64,000 nucleotides of DNA from Roseivivax sediminis (GCF_900112685.1 NZ_FOMS01000002.1:493849-557848); one strand, 5' to 3'. Positions 9,718 through 18,460 are shown, numbered from the stretch's first letter. Numbers and translations: made by a program. The notes: generated from the sequence alone by a model not told the origin.

Positions 9718-10893
9718 TCAGCAATTGCTGGACAGGGTTACCGAGCGGCCTTCGATCGCTTCGACCGTGACGTTGCAATCCATGTCCGGCACTTCGGTGC
9801 TCTCGCCGGTGGCGACGACCTGGTTGGTCAGCGAGTTCACGGCGATGCGCGCGGCGCTGCCGTCCTCCGCCACGCCGGAGATGAACACGCGCACGTCGCC
9901 GTCCGCGAAACGGGCCACCGAGCCCGGGCGGATGGCGTCGGATCCGCCCGCGGCCGCTTCGTCGCTGCCTTCCGAGCCCTCCTCGGAGGAACCTGCTTCA
10001 CCTTGTCCGTCGCTGCCGGCAGACTCGCCGCCTTCGCCGCCCGTATCGGGAACGGCATCGCCGCACGCCGCAGCGACCGTGGCGGTCCGGCCCGACACGC
10101 CGGCAAGGCCGACCATGCAGTCCTCGACCTGCCGGGTCTCCCCGGTCGAGAGGGTCATCGGCTCGGTGTTCACCGACAGGCGTGCCGCGCCGCCCTCTTC
10201 GTCGACGCGGCCGAGGAAGACCCGCATCGCGCCGTCGGAGAAGAGCGCCGTGGCGCCGATGGTCAACTCCTGCGAGCCGCCGGCCTCGGCCAGGGCCGCG
10301 GCATTGCCGGACGCTTCGGTTCCGCCCGCTTCCGATGCCTCTTCGCTTCCGCCGGTTTCATCTGTCGACACGTCCGACACGGCGCCTTCGTTGCCACCGG
10401 CACCGGTCTCGCCCTGATCGTTGACCGCGCCCGCCGTTGCCTGGCCCATCCCGGCCAGCGCGCCGGCCAGCGCCGTCAGGCCGTCGCTGAGGCCGGACAG
10501 GGATTCCTCGAGCCCGGACTGACCCTCTGCCGCGGCCGACAGGCCCTCGGCCACGGCTTCGCGCATCGCCGACAGCTCTGAACCCACGCTTTCCACCTGC
10601 GAGGTGACGGAGGCGACGTCGTTCTGGACCGCCGACAGGCCAGGCGGATCGGCCGGCGCCTCCTCCATGCGAGCCTCGATGGCGGAGAGCCGCTCGGAGA
10701 GCGTGGCGATATCCTCGTTCAGGGTGGAGACCGCTTCCCCGGCGCTGGCGGTGGCCTCGGTCGCAGGCGACACGCCTGCGTCGATCGCCGCCTCGATCTC
10801 TTCGATGGTCGGGCCGCCCTCGGCCCCGATAAAGCCGAATACGGCTCCGATCACGAGGCCGATGACCCCGGCACCAATCGTCTGATTGTTCAA
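9718..10893 (-). CDS. Unknown membrane-anchored protein with coiled coil and duplicated C-terminal module
   Basis: 391 residues, not recognised. A single hydrophobic helix (residues 6-24, GAGVIGLVIGAVFGFIGA) is followed by a long heptad-rich helical region to about 150, then Gly/Ser/Glu-rich linkers. The last 220 residues hold two similar modules of about 65 residues: the first starts TIGATALFSDGAMRVFLGRV and the second RPGSVARFADGDVRVFISGV. Each ends with a Cys pair (EDCMVG..AAACGD; DMDCNV..SSNC). The TTG start at 10893 is chosen for GGGAGG eight bases upstream on its strand and for the helix immediately after. I infer an inner-membrane protein with its modules in the periplasm, perhaps disulfide-bonded. 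It stands alone with its own terminator. Confidence 0.7.
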   Translation of the reverse strand: MNNQTIGAGVIGLVIGAVFGFIGAEGGPTIEEIEAAIDAGVSPATEATASAGEAVSTLNEDIATLSERLSAIEARMEEAPADPPGLSAVQNDVASVTSQVESVGSELSAMREAVAEGLSAAAEGQSGLEESLSGLSDGLTALAGALAGMGQATAGAVNDQGETGAGGNEGAVSDVSTDETGGSEEASEAGGTEASGNAAALAEAGGSQELTIGATALFSDGAMRVFLGRVDEEGGAARLSVNTEPMTLSTGETRQVEDCMVGLAGVSGRTATVAAACGDAVPDTGGEGGESAGSDGQGEAGSSEEGSEGSDEAAAGGSDAIRPGSVARFADGDVRVFISGVAEDGSAARIAVNSLTNQVVATGESTEVPDMDCNVTVEAIEGRSVTLSSNC

Positions 10894-11017
10894 AGCTGTT
10901 CCTCCCGTCAAATCACATGTCGCCAAGCCGCATCGACCCGCCGTCGCAAGGGGCCAAAGACGGTCGGCGCCACCATAATCAGGGTTCCTCCCCGAACGTA
11001 AGGGATTCCTTCGGCGG

Positions 11018-11767
11018 CTACTGCACCGGTGCCGCGACACCCACGATCGGGCCCATGGCACGCCCGAAATCCGAGCGCCCGAGTTCCGGGGCGTGCAGTT
11101 TGGAGACGTTGCCGTCGAGAAACAGAGCCTGCGGCGTGCGCAGCCCGTCGCGGAAGAGCCGGCCGAATTCGTGGAAGGTCACGGGCCGTTCGGAGATCGC
11201 GAAGATCGCCGTGCGGCCGTCATCGGTGGTGCCCACGCCGTTGCGCACGTAGCGCGAGGTGCTGTCCGCCAGGAAGCGCGGGTGCAACTCTCCGTCGATC
11301 ACCAGCATCGGCCCCGATTGCGTGGCGAAGCGGCAGGACGGCGCCTGCTCGATGTAGTCGTGGGTCTCGATCACCCGGGCGCTGCCGCCGCCGAAGCAGA
11401 AGACGCCGTTGGGCAGCAGGCCGAAATTTCCGGGGCCGGGATTGGGCACGATGCCGGCGCTCTCTTCGCCGTTCTCCACGTACAGGCCTACGGGGGTGCG
11501 GTCGGGATGGTACATGCCGGCGTTCATCGCGAAGGCGAGCCGCTGGCCCGTCGCCTCCAGCGCCGCATCGAGCCGACCGAACTGCGACCAAGGCTGGCCG
11601 TCCGGCGCGTCGAGGAAGAGCCGCAGATCGTCCTCGCGCAAGTCGACGCGGCAGATCGTGTAGGGCAGCCCGTCGAAGCGGATCTCCTCACAGCCGAGCG
11701 CGGTGGCCGGGGAGGGGCCCAGGATCAGCGTGAGGGTGAGCGCGGCGAACGCGGACAGAAGGCGCAT
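11018..11767 (-). CDS. Phosphodiester glycosidase-like protein (DUF2233/NAGPA family), exported
   Basis: 249 residues with a signal peptide (MRLLSAFAALTLTLILGPSPATA). The rest matches the DUF2233 / NAGPA-like fold: FAMNAGMYHPDRTPVGLYVENG, NFGLLPNGVFCFG, ATQSGPMLVIDGELHPRF, RNGVGTTDDGR and ALFLDGNVSKLHAP are typical segments. Human NAGPA removes N-acetylglucosamine from phosphodiester-linked mannose; bacterial substrates are mostly unknown, so the reaction here is an inference. The ATG at 11767 lies five bases after the rbfA stop on the same strand, so it is probably co-transcribed with rbfA. Confidence 0.8.
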   Translation of the reverse strand: MRLLSAFAALTLTLILGPSPATALGCEEIRFDGLPYTICRVDLREDDLRLFLDAPDGQPWSQFGRLDAALEATGQRLAFAMNAGMYHPDRTPVGLYVENGEESAGIVPNPGPGNFGLLPNGVFCFGGGSARVIETHDYIEQAPSCRFATQSGPMLVIDGELHPRFLADSTSRYVRNGVGTTDDGRTAIFAISERPVTFHEFGRLFRDGLRTPQALFLDGNVSKLHAPELGRSDFGRAMGPIVGVAAPVQ

Positions 11768-11772
11768 CTGGA

Positions 11773-12168
11773 TCAGTCGTCGAGGTCGCGGCGGACCTCG
11801 TCCCGGTCGAACAGCCGCCGGGTCTCGTCGAGCCGGTCGAAGGTCTCGTCGATGCGGAAGCGCAGGTCCGGTGCGAATTTCAGCGTGAGCTGTTTCGACA
11901 CCTGCCGCCGCAGCTCGGACTTGTTGCGGGCGAGGATCTTCACGAGGTCCTCCTGCCCCTCGCCGCCGAGCGGCAGCACGAAGGCGGTGGCGACCTTGAG
12001 GTCGGGTGACACCTGCACCTCGCCCACGGTGATCGACCGCCCGACAAGGTCGGGGTCGTGCACGTCGCCGCGCATCAGCACGTCCGACAGCGTGCGCCGG
12101 ATCAGCTCGCCGACGCGAAGCTGCCGTTGGGAGGGGCCGTCGCCCGAATTCTGACGCTGCTTTGCCAT
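11773..12168 (-). CDS. rbfA: 30S ribosome-binding factor A
   Basis: 131 residues with the single KH-like fold of Rbf[20 protein letters not shown] at the start, then [19 protein letters not shown] and [17 protein letters not shown]. RbfA assists late 30S subunit and 16S 5'-end maturation and is important for growth in the cold. Length is typical. It is divergent from dapB (84 bases between starts), so the two may share a control region. Confidence 0.95.
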   Translation of the reverse strand: MAKQRQNSGDGPSQRQLRVGELIRRTLSDVLMRGDVHDPDLVGRSITVGEVQVSPDLKVATAFVLPLGGEGQEDLVKILARNKSELRRQVSKQLTLKFAPDLRFRIDETFDRLDETRRLFDRDEVRRDLDD

Positions 12169-12252
12169 GCCATCCCACCTAGGCGAGCCGGGGCGCTTTG
12201 CCAAGCAAGGAGGCAGGCGATAAGGGAAGGCGAACGCAAAGGAGAGGCCGAG

Positions 12253-13062
12253 ATGAGCGAAATTCCGGGTGTCGTGGTGACGGGCGTGTCGGGCCGAATG
12301 GGGCAGATGCTGGTGCGCGAGATCGCGGCCAGCGATGCGCTGCGCCTCGTCGGCGCGGTGGAACGCGCGGGCCACGACTGGGCCGGGCGCGATGTCGGCG
12401 CGGCGATGGGCGGCGCGGACCTCGGCGTGAAAGTGGAGGACGACCCGCTGGGCGCCTTTGCGCGTGCGCAGGCAGTGATCGACTTCACCGCGCCCGAGGC
12501 GACGCTGCACTTCGCCGAGCTCGCCGCGCAGGCCCGCGCGGTCCACGTCATCGGCACCACCGGGTTCACCGACGACCAGATCGCCGCGCTGGAGCCCGCC
12601 TCACGCCATTCGGTGCAGGTGCGGGCCGGGAACATGTCGCTCGGCGTGAATCTGCTGAAGGCGCTGACGCGGCAGGTTGCGGCGGCGCTCGGCCCCGACT
12701 GGGACATCGAGGTCGTGGAGGCGCATCACAACCGCAAGGTCGACGCGCCGTCGGGCACAGCGCTGATGCTGGGCGAGGCGGCCGCGGAAGGGCGCGGCGT
12801 GTCGCTCGCGGATGTCGCGGATCGTGGCCGCGACGGAATGACCGGCGCGCGGCGGCGCGGCGACATCGGCTTTGCAGCGATTCGCGGCGGCGACATCGTC
12901 GGCGAACACGACGTGATCTTCGCCGGGCCCGGAGAGCGAATCGTGCTGCGGCATGCCGCCAGCGACCGGGCGCTCTTTGCCCGCGGGGCGCTGCGTGCGG
13001 CGCTCTGGGGGCAGGACAAGGCGCCGGGGCAGTACGACATGACGGACGTGCTGGGGCTCTGA
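12253..13062 (+). CDS. dapB: 4-hydroxy-tetrahydrodipicolinate reductase
   Basis: 269 residues. The N-terminal Rossmann loop is GVSGRMGQ (11-18), IGTTGF lies near 100, and the catalytic HH-K region is [15 protein letters not shown] (156-170), with [19 protein letters not shown] after it. The enzyme reduces the dehydrated product of DapA with NAD(P)H in lysine and meso-diaminopimelate synthesis. The ATG at 12253 follows GGAGAGGCCGAG, a good binding site. No other lysine genes are adjacent. Confidence 0.96.
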   Translation: MSEIPGVVVTGVSGRMGQMLVREIAASDALRLVGAVERAGHDWAGRDVGAAMGGADLGVKVEDDPLGAFARAQAVIDFTAPEATLHFAELAAQARAVHVIGTTGFTDDQIAALEPASRHSVQVRAGNMSLGVNLLKALTRQVAAALGPDWDIEVVEAHHNRKVDAPSGTALMLGEAAAEGRGVSLADVADRGRDGMTGARRRGDIGFAAIRGGDIVGEHDVIFAGPGERIVLRHAASDRALFARGALRAALWGQDKAPGQYDMTDVLGL

Positions 13063-13150
13063 CGGTCGCCGTCGGTCGGGGTTGATGGTGCGGGAGCGGG
13101 GGCCAGCCCGCCGCCATTGTCCCTCGGACCAATGGCGCGACAATGGCGGC

Positions 13151-13190
13151 CCCCCGGAGTATTTGCCGGCCCAAAGAAGCAGGGGCGGGG
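13151..13190 (+). repeat. Dispersed intergenic repeat A, copy 1
   Basis: CCCCCGGAGTATTTGCC, then GGCCCAAAGAAGCAGGGGC, lies between dapB and the next gene. The same block occurs at 34297-34360 and, inverted, at 40371-40424 and 54757-54814. A short hairpin with a T-run (AAAGC CGGG GCTTTTTT, 13202-13218) follows and may terminate dapB transcripts. Confidence 0.75.
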
Positions 13191-13348
13191 CGCGTTCTGG
13201 GAAAGCCGGGGCTTTTTTGGTGGCGCGGAATTGGCGGCGCCTTCCCACGATCCGGCGGCGTCAGTGGATATCACGTGCCCGTGAGTCGCAGAACCGGACG
13301 GGCCCGGTCTCCGTATCTACTTGCGTTATCTGCGAACGGAGGCGCGAG

Positions 13349-13705
13349 ATGATCCGAACCGTATCTCTTGGCGCGGCGATGGCCGCGATGCTGGCCGGTG
13401 CCGTGGGGGCGGAGCCCGCGAAGGTCGACGGACGCGGGGAGTTTCTGGACCTCGTGCAGGGCCGGACGCTGAGCCGGCCGCTGGTCAGCCTGCAGGTCGG
13501 AGCCGACGGCTCCATCACCGGCAGCGGTGCGGGCTGGGACGTCACCGGCTCCTGGACCTGGCAGGACGGCTATTTCTGCCGCGACATCAACTGGGGCGGC
13601 GACGACCTGGGCTACAATTGCCAGTTGGTGACCGTCGACGACGGCCGCATCACCTTCGTGGAGGATCGCGGGGCCGGTCGCTCGGCCGGGTTCTCCATCG
13701 ACTGA
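13349..13705 (+). CDS. Small exported protein of unknown function
   Basis: 118 residues. A signal peptide (MIRTVSLGAAMAAMLAGAVGA) precedes a compact domain with SWTWQDGYFCRDINWGGDDL and a second Cys in GYNCQLVTVDDGRITF, so one disulfide is likely in the periplasm. From memory, proteins of this type are widespread in Rhodobacteraceae and are sometimes labelled dihydrodipicolinate reductase; the sequence has no Rossmann motif and that label is not supported. It follows dapB by 286 bases with repeat A between, so it is probably a separate transcript. GGAGGCGCGAG before the ATG supports the start. Confidence 0.75.
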   Translation: MIRTVSLGAAMAAMLAGAVGAEPAKVDGRGEFLDLVQGRTLSRPLVSLQVGADGSITGSGAGWDVTGSWTWQDGYFCRDINWGGDDLGYNCQLVTVDDGRITFVEDRGAGRSAGFSID

Positions 13706-13713
13706 GCCGGCGC

Positions 13714-13899
13714 TCAGAAATCGATGGCGAGGCCGCCCTTTTCCCAGTCGCCGTAGCGCACCGGCTCTGGCCCCTTGCGCCCGCCAAGCTCGACCGGGCG
13801 CTGTGCCTCTTCGGCCTCGGCCGCGCGGCGGCGTTCCTCGGCCTCGGCCAGCGCGCGCTGCGCGGCGGGGGGCAGATCGGTCTGGCGGTCCTCTGACAT
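13714..13899 (-). CDS. Succinate dehydrogenase assembly factor 4-like protein (DUF1674)
   Basis: 61 residues: a charged helix (AQRALAEAEERRRAAEAEE) and the C-terminal signature GPEPVRYGDWEKGGLAIDF, which is diagnostic of the SDHAF4/DUF1674 family. In eukaryotes this factor binds flavinated SdhA and limits autoxidation before complex II assembly; the bacterial role is inferred from that. The sdh genes are not in the window. The start MSEDRQTDLP is chosen because the family is short; an upstream ATG would add only an arginine-rich stretch. It is divergent from rsmB. Confidence 0.88.
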   Translation of the reverse strand: MSEDRQTDLPPAAQRALAEAEERRRAAEAEEAQRPVELGGRKGPEPVRYGDWEKGGLAIDF

Positions 13900-13987
13900 G
13901 GTCGCGTCTCCGGCTCCGTGCGGGCGCTTTCCCCGCGGGCACACCGTTGATATACGCGCCGCTCATTGCATGACAAGGGAGCCGGGC

Positions 13988-15253
13988 ATGCCGGATGCCA
14001 GCCGTTCGCCGCGCGCCGCGGCCGCCGATCTTCTGGGCCAGGTGCTGGGCGAGGGGCGGCTTCTGAGCGAGGCCCTGCCGGCCCTGCGCCCGCTGCCGCC
14101 GGAGGCGCGCGCCGAGGCGCAACGCCTCGCCACCGGCGTCTTGCGGGAGCTTCCGCGCATGGACGCGCTCTTGGCGCCGCATCTGCGCAAGGCGCCGCCG
14201 CTCAGGGCGCGCAATGTGCTGCGCGTCGCGGCGTGGGAGCTGGCGCGGGGCGGCGCCGCCCATGGCGTCGTCAGCGGCGCGGTCGACGTGCTAGCCGGGG
14301 GCAAGCGCACGCAAGGCTTCAAGGGGCTCGCCAACGCCGTCCTGCGCAAGGTCGCGGCTGAGGCAGAGGCGCGCCGCGCGGAACTGCCGGTGCCGAAGCT
14401 GCCGGCATGGCTGCGCGGCCCGCTTGCGGAGGCGTGGGGCAAGCCGGCCGTGGCGGCGATGGAGCGCGCACATCTCGCGGGAGCGCCGCTCGACCTGAGC
14501 GCGAAGGGCGATGCGGCGGCGCTGGCCGAGGCCGTGGGCGGAGAGGTCCTGCCCACCGGCTCCGTGCGCCTCCCCGCGCGGGTGCAGGTGTCTGCATTGC
14601 CGGGCTACGACGACGGCGCCTTCTGGGTGCAGGACGCAGCGGCCGCACTGCCGGTGCGGCTCCTGGGGGACGTGGCGGGGCTGCGTGTGCTCGATCTCTG
14701 CGCGGCACCGGGCGGTAAGACGCTGCAGCTTGCTGCCGCCGGGGCAGAGGTGACGGCGGTCGATCTGTCCGAAACGCGGCTGGGCCGCCTGCGGGAGAAC
14801 CTGGCGCGCTGCGGGCTTGAGGCCGAGGTCGTTGCCGCGGACGCGCTGGACTACGAGGGTGGGCCGTTCGACGCGGTGCTGCTCGACGCGCCATGTTCGG
14901 CCACGGGCACGATCCGGCGCCATCCGGACCTGCCGCACGCGCGGGCCGGCGAGGGGATCGCCGAACTGATCGCGATGCAGGCCAGGATGCTGGATCGGGC
15001 TCTGACGCTGGTGCGCCCGGGCGGACGGCTGGTGTTCTGCACCTGCTCGCTGTTGCCGGACGAAGGGGAATGCCAGGTCGAGGATGCGCTGGAGCGGCAT
15101 CCGGGCCTACGCGTGCTGCCGCCGGAGGCGCCGGGGATCGACCCGGTGTGGCGCTCCGGCGAGGGCGGGCTGCGGCTGCGACCCGACCTTTGGGAGGCGC
15201 GCGGTGGCATGGACGGGTTCTACATGGCGGTGCTGGAGCGGCCGGTCGGGTGA
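13988..15253 (+). CDS. rsmB: 16S rRNA (cytosine967-C5)-methyltransferase
   Basis: 421 residues. An N-terminal NusB-like domain (about 5-130) is followed by the RsmB/NOP methyltransferase domain: LDLCAAPGGKTLQLAAAG for SAM binding, then the two catalytic cysteines in DAPCSATG (near 303) and FCTCSLLPDEGE (near 352), and HPDLPHAR. The enzyme makes m5C967 in 16S rRNA. ATG at 13988 is preferred for AGGGAG seven bases upstream; an in-frame ATG at 13970 would add six residues. Confidence 0.93.
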   Translation: MPDASRSPRAAAADLLGQVLGEGRLLSEALPALRPLPPEARAEAQRLATGVLRELPRMDALLAPHLRKAPPLRARNVLRVAAWELARGGAAHGVVSGAVDVLAGGKRTQGFKGLANAVLRKVAAEAEARRAELPVPKLPAWLRGPLAEAWGKPAVAAMERAHLAGAPLDLSAKGDAAALAEAVGGEVLPTGSVRLPARVQVSALPGYDDGAFWVQDAAAALPVRLLGDVAGLRVLDLCAAPGGKTLQLAAAGAEVTAVDLSETRLGRLRENLARCGLEAEVVAADALDYEGGPFDAVLLDAPCSATGTIRRHPDLPHARAGEGIAELIAMQARMLDRALTLVRPGGRLVFCTCSLLPDEGECQVEDALERHPGLRVLPPEAPGIDPVWRSGEGGLRLRPDLWEARGGMDGFYMAVLERPVG

Positions 15254-15264
15254 GGCCGCATAGG

Positions 15265-15284
15265 GGGCGGGCCCAAGCCCGCCC
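15265..15284. terminator. Hairpin between convergent rsmB and azoreductase
   Basis: GGGCGGGC pairs with GCCCGCCC around a CCAA loop, between two convergent genes. There is no U-tract on either side, so termination strength is uncertain. Confidence 0.45.
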
Positions 15285-15318
15285 GACCATGGTCATCGAC
15301 CGCCGGCGCGGGCGCCGC

Positions 15319-15900
15319 TCAGGCGGCGAGGCGGTCGACCTCGGCCTCGGCGGCCGCGAGCGTCGCCTCGGCATCGAGCGCGAGCCGGTCGGCGGAGACG
15401 AAGGTCACGTCGGTGATGCCGATGAAACCCAGCATGTGCCGCACGTAACCGGTCGCGAAGTCGATCTCGGAGCCGGTCTGCGTGCCGCCCGAGGCGACCG
15501 CGACCACCGCGCGTTTACCGGGCAACAGACCTTCGGGGCCGTCCTCGGTGTACCGGAAAGTGACGCCGGCGCGGGCGACCATGTCGATCCAGGCCTTGAA
15601 CGCCGCCGGCACGCCGAAATTGTAGATCGGCAGACCGATGACCAGCGTATCCGCCGCCTTGAGCTCTGAAACCAGCGTGTCGGACAGCGCGAGCGTGGCG
15701 CGCTGGGAGTCGTCCCGCTGGTCGGCGGGGGTGAAGTTGGCACCGATCCAGGCCTCGTCGAGCAGCGGCAGCGGTGTGGCGAGATCGCGGTGGGTCACCG
15801 TCTCGGGCGCCAGGCGCGCGACGATCCGGTCGGTCAGGCGGCGCGAGACGGAGCCGTCGCGACGGACGGAAGCGTCGATGCGCAGAACGTGGGTGGTCAT
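15319..15900 (-). CDS. azoR: FMN-dependent NADH:quinone oxidoreductase / azoreductase
   Basis: 193 residues of the AzoR flavodoxin-like fold. LRIDASVRRDGSVSRRL is the phosphate-binding N-terminus, LVIGLPIYNFGVPAAFKAWIDM the family signature, and VASGGTQTG the isoalloxazine loop. AzoR reduces quinones and azo compounds with NADH in the cytoplasm and is often induced by electrophilic quinones. AGGAGACC before the ATG supports the start. It is divergent from the LysR-type gene at 16028, a common arrangement for a regulator and its target. Confidence 0.92.
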   Translation of the reverse strand: MTTHVLRIDASVRRDGSVSRRLTDRIVARLAPETVTHRDLATPLPLLDEAWIGANFTPADQRDDSQRATLALSDTLVSELKAADTLVIGLPIYNFGVPAAFKAWIDMVARAGVTFRYTEDGPEGLLPGKRAVVAVASGGTQTGSEIDFATGYVRHMLGFIGITDVTFVSADRLALDAEATLAAAEAEVDRLAA

Positions 15901-15989
15901 GGAAGGTCTCCTGTCGGAAAGGCGCGGCGGCGCCGGGATGCTCCCCAGATGCGCCATTGCATTTCCACACACAATTGCGGAAAAAGAAC

Positions 15990-16008
15990 AGCGTGTGTGA
16001 CCTTGCGC
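15990..16008. promoter_or_regulatory. Candidate LysR-type operator between azoR and its divergent regulator
   Basis: The 127-base intergenic region contains TGTG-N10-CACA (GTGTGTGACCTTGCGCACA), an interrupted dyad of the spacing used by LysR-type regulators. It lies about 20-40 bases before the regulator start. The match is short and the claim is only suggestive. Confidence 0.3.
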
Positions 16009-16027
16009 ACATAAGCGGGAGAGGCCG

Positions 16028-16909
16028 ATGGAGAACTGGGACGAGATCCGCACCGCCTTCCAGGTCGCGCGCCGCGGCACCGTGTCGGGCGCGGCGGAGG
16101 AACTGGGCGTGCACCATGCCACCGTGATCCGCCATATCGACTCGCTCGAGGGGCGGCTCGGCGTCAAGCTGTTCCAGCGCCATGCCCGCGGCTACACGCC
16201 GACCGAGGCCGGCGAGGATCTGATGCGCGTGGCGCAGACCACCGACGAGCAGTTCCACCAGCTTTCGGGCCGGATCAAGGGGCGCGGATCGGACGTCTCG
16301 GGCGACCTGCTGGTGACCTCGCTGGTGTCGTTCTCCACACTCATGGTCCCGGCGTTGGCGACCTTTCGGGCGAAGTATCCGGACGTTCGCGTGCGCTACA
16401 TGACCGACGAACGGGTGTTCCGGCTGGAATACGGCGAGGCGCACGTGGCTCTGCGCGCGGGCAGCGCCCCGCAGGAGCCTGACAACGTTGCGCAGCGCTT
16501 CGCCAGCGAACCTGTGGCACTCTATGCCTCGCAGGACTATCTCAAGCGGCGTGGCACGCCGAAGACCGTCGAGGACCTCGCCGAGCACGATTTCGTCGGA
16601 CCGGAGAACCTCGAGAGCCGCGCGCCGTTCATTCAGTGGCAGCGCCGGCACGTCCCCGACGAACGGGTGGTGTTCCGATCGACGGACCCCAGGGTCACCG
16701 AACAGGCGGTGCTGGTCGGCGCCGGAATCGGCTTCTATGTGCAGCGGGAGGCCAGACGCCACACGTCGCTGGTGGAGATCATGCCGCCGCAGGACGAGTG
16801 GACGACGCCGCTCTGGCTTGTCACCCATGTCGATCTGCACCGCACGGCGAAGGTGCAGGCGTTCCTCAAGCATCTGAAGGATTTCGCCCAGACCGCGGCC
16901 GATGTCTGA
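16028..16909 (+). CDS. LysR-family transcriptional regulator
   Basis: 293 residues. The winged helix-turn-helix occupies residues 4-62 (AFQVARRGTVSGAAEELGVHHATVIRHIDSLE); the substrate-binding domain starts near 90 (GDLLVTSLVSFSTLMVPAL). The HTH carries His-His-Ala where many LysR proteins have Gln-Ser-Ala, as in a subgroup of proteobacterial LTTRs. It is divergent from azoR, so quinone or redox control of azoR is a plausible inference. Its stop overlaps the following exporter start by eight bases, suggesting that it is co-transcribed with that gene. Confidence 0.9.
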   Translation: MENWDEIRTAFQVARRGTVSGAAEELGVHHATVIRHIDSLEGRLGVKLFQRHARGYTPTEAGEDLMRVAQTTDEQFHQLSGRIKGRGSDVSGDLLVTSLVSFSTLMVPALATFRAKYPDVRVRYMTDERVFRLEYGEAHVALRAGSAPQEPDNVAQRFASEPVALYASQDYLKRRGTPKTVEDLAEHDFVGPENLESRAPFIQWQRRHVPDERVVFRSTDPRVTEQAVLVGAGIGFYVQREARRHTSLVEIMPPQDEWTTPLWLVTHVDLHRTAKVQAFLKHLKDFAQTAADV

Positions 16910-17807
16910 GGCGCTCGCCCCGGGGCGCGACACGGGGCTGCGCGGGCACCTCGCCATGCTCGCCTTTTCCGCGCTTGTGGCGGGATCCTTCTCACTCGGT
17001 GGGTTGGCGGCGCCGCATATCGCGCCAGAGGCGTTCAACGCGGTGAGATTCGCCATCGCCGCCGCCTGCGTCTGGGCGCTGCTGCGCGCGCAGGGGCCGG
17101 TGGGCTGGGCGGCCTTCGCCGCGCCCTGGCGCTATGTCGTGCTGGCCGCGCTCTTCGCGGGCTATTTCGTGACGATGTTCGAGGGGCTGCGCACCGCGGT
17201 GCCGGTATCGCTGTCGGCGGTGTTCACGCTGACCCCGGCGATGTCGGCGCTGTTCGGCTGGTGGCTCTTGCGCCAGCGCACGACGCCGCGGATGGCGCTG
17301 GCGCTGGCCATCGGCGGCGCCGGGGCGCTGTGGGTGGTGTTCCGCGGCGATCCCGCGCGGCTTCTCGCGCTCGAAATCGGCCGGGGCGAGGCGATCTACT
17401 TCGTCGGCTGCGCGGCGCACGCGCTCTATACCCCGCTCCTGCGGCGGTGGAGCCGGGGCGAGCCGGCATTGGCTGTCAATGCCGGCGTGCTGAGCGCGGG
17501 TACGGTTCTGCTGTGGCTCTGGGGCTGGCAGGCGATTGCGGCGACCGACTGGGCGGCGCTGCCCGGGATCGTCTGGGCGACGCTGCTCTACACCGCGCTG
17601 GTGGCGACGGCCCTGACCTTCGCGCTGCTGCGTTACGGGGCGCTGCGGCTGCCCTCGGCCAAGGTCATGGCCTATACCTACCTCGTGCCGAGCTGGGTGC
17701 TCCTGTGGGACCACGGGCTCGGCCAGGCCGTGCCGGGCTTTCAGGCGATCGCCGGCGGCGGGCTGACGGTGGTGGCACTGCTGCTGCTTCTGCGCGACGA
17801 CGGCTAG
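16902..17807 (+). CDS. EamA/DMT-family membrane exporter
   Basis: 301 residues with ten predicted helices in two EamA halves (about 15-145 and 160-300). Typical features are LAPHIAPEAFNAVRFAIAAA after helix 1, LSAVFTLTPAMSALFGWW in helix 4 and the second-half pattern ending GLTVVALLLLL. Members of the family export amino acids, purines or drugs; the substrate cannot be told. The ATG overlaps the end of the LysR gene by eight bases. Confidence 0.88.
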   Translation: MSEALAPGRDTGLRGHLAMLAFSALVAGSFSLGGLAAPHIAPEAFNAVRFAIAAACVWALLRAQGPVGWAAFAAPWRYVVLAALFAGYFVTMFEGLRTAVPVSLSAVFTLTPAMSALFGWWLLRQRTTPRMALALAIGGAGALWVVFRGDPARLLALEIGRGEAIYFVGCAAHALYTPLLRRWSRGEPALAVNAGVLSAGTVLLWLWGWQAIAATDWAALPGIVWATLLYTALVATALTFALLRYGALRLPSAKVMAYTYLVPSWVLLWDHGLGQAVPGFQAIAGGGLTVVALLLLLRDDG

Positions 17808-17813
17808 GGCAAC

Positions 17814-17832
17814 GGTGGGCGGATTGGCCACC
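17814..17832. repeat. Dispersed palindromic repeat B, copy 1
   Basis: GGTGGGC-GGATT-GGCCACC, a slightly degenerate copy of the palindrome at 20830 and 22395. Here it lies between the convergent EamA and ArsR genes, where it could act as a bidirectional hairpin. Confidence 0.65.
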
Positions 17833-17852
17833 TTTCGGAAGCCGCCGCGCGC

Positions 17853-18197
17853 TCAGTCGGCGTCCGAGTCCGAAAGCTCGCCCGCGAGGAATCGCTCGAA
17901 TGCCTCGAGATTCACGGGCTCGAACTGCCCGAATCCCTGCATCCAGACCGAGGCCGGGCGCAGCGCGTCGGGTTCGAGCTGGCACCAGCGCAGCCGCCCG
18001 CGGCGATCCTGGCTGATCAGCCCGGCCTGGGCGAGGATCGACAGGTGCCTGGACACCGCCGCAAGCGAGATGTCGAAGGCCGCCGCGACATCCGAGACCG
18101 CCATGTCGTCCTCCAGCAGCAGCGACAGGATCCGCCGCCGCGTCGGATCCGCCAGCGCCGCGAAGACGAGGTCGAGCGACGCGCCCCGCTCAGCCAT
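17853..18197 (-). CDS. ArsR-family transcriptional regulator
   Basis: 114 residues. The winged helix is clear: ALADPTRRRILSLLLEDDMAVSDVAAAFDISLAAVSRHLSIL (shown only in parts: ALADPTRRRIL, VSDVAAAFDISLAAVSRHL). RRGRLRWCQLEPDALR is the typical wing. No Cys-rich metal site is present apart from one Cys, so it belongs with the non-metal ArsR proteins that often sit beside an SRPBCC or transport gene. No such partner adjoins it, and the target is unknown. Confidence 0.88.
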   Translation of the reverse strand: MAERGASLDLVFAALADPTRRRILSLLLEDDMAVSDVAAAFDISLAAVSRHLSILAQAGLISQDRRGRLRWCQLEPDALRPASVWMQGFGQFEPVNLEAFERFLAGELSDSDAD

Positions 18198-18460
18198 GCG
18201 CTGATTCGCTCCGGATAGCCGGGTTGGCCGGGCCGGAGGAGGGATTTGCGCGGAAAAACGCCCAAAAAACCGACATTGGCGGGTGCGGGGTCAAGATTTC
18301 TCCTCGGCGTGGCTAGGCTGGGAATGCATACTATACTGGTGCGGGTGTCGCGACGGCAAAGCCGGGTGCGCCCCGGGCCGGTGCCGTGCCCAGACCCTTG
18401 CGACGCCCGGAGCGGTCTTCCGGGCGCCGACGATGACATCAGGACGACGAGGATTTCCCC

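Noticed and set aside
9404..9778. Minus-strand ORF of 124 codons after rlmN
   Set aside because: It is the reverse reading of repeat C; the same stretch appears from the second copy near 46100, so the similarity is due to the repeat and not to a gene.
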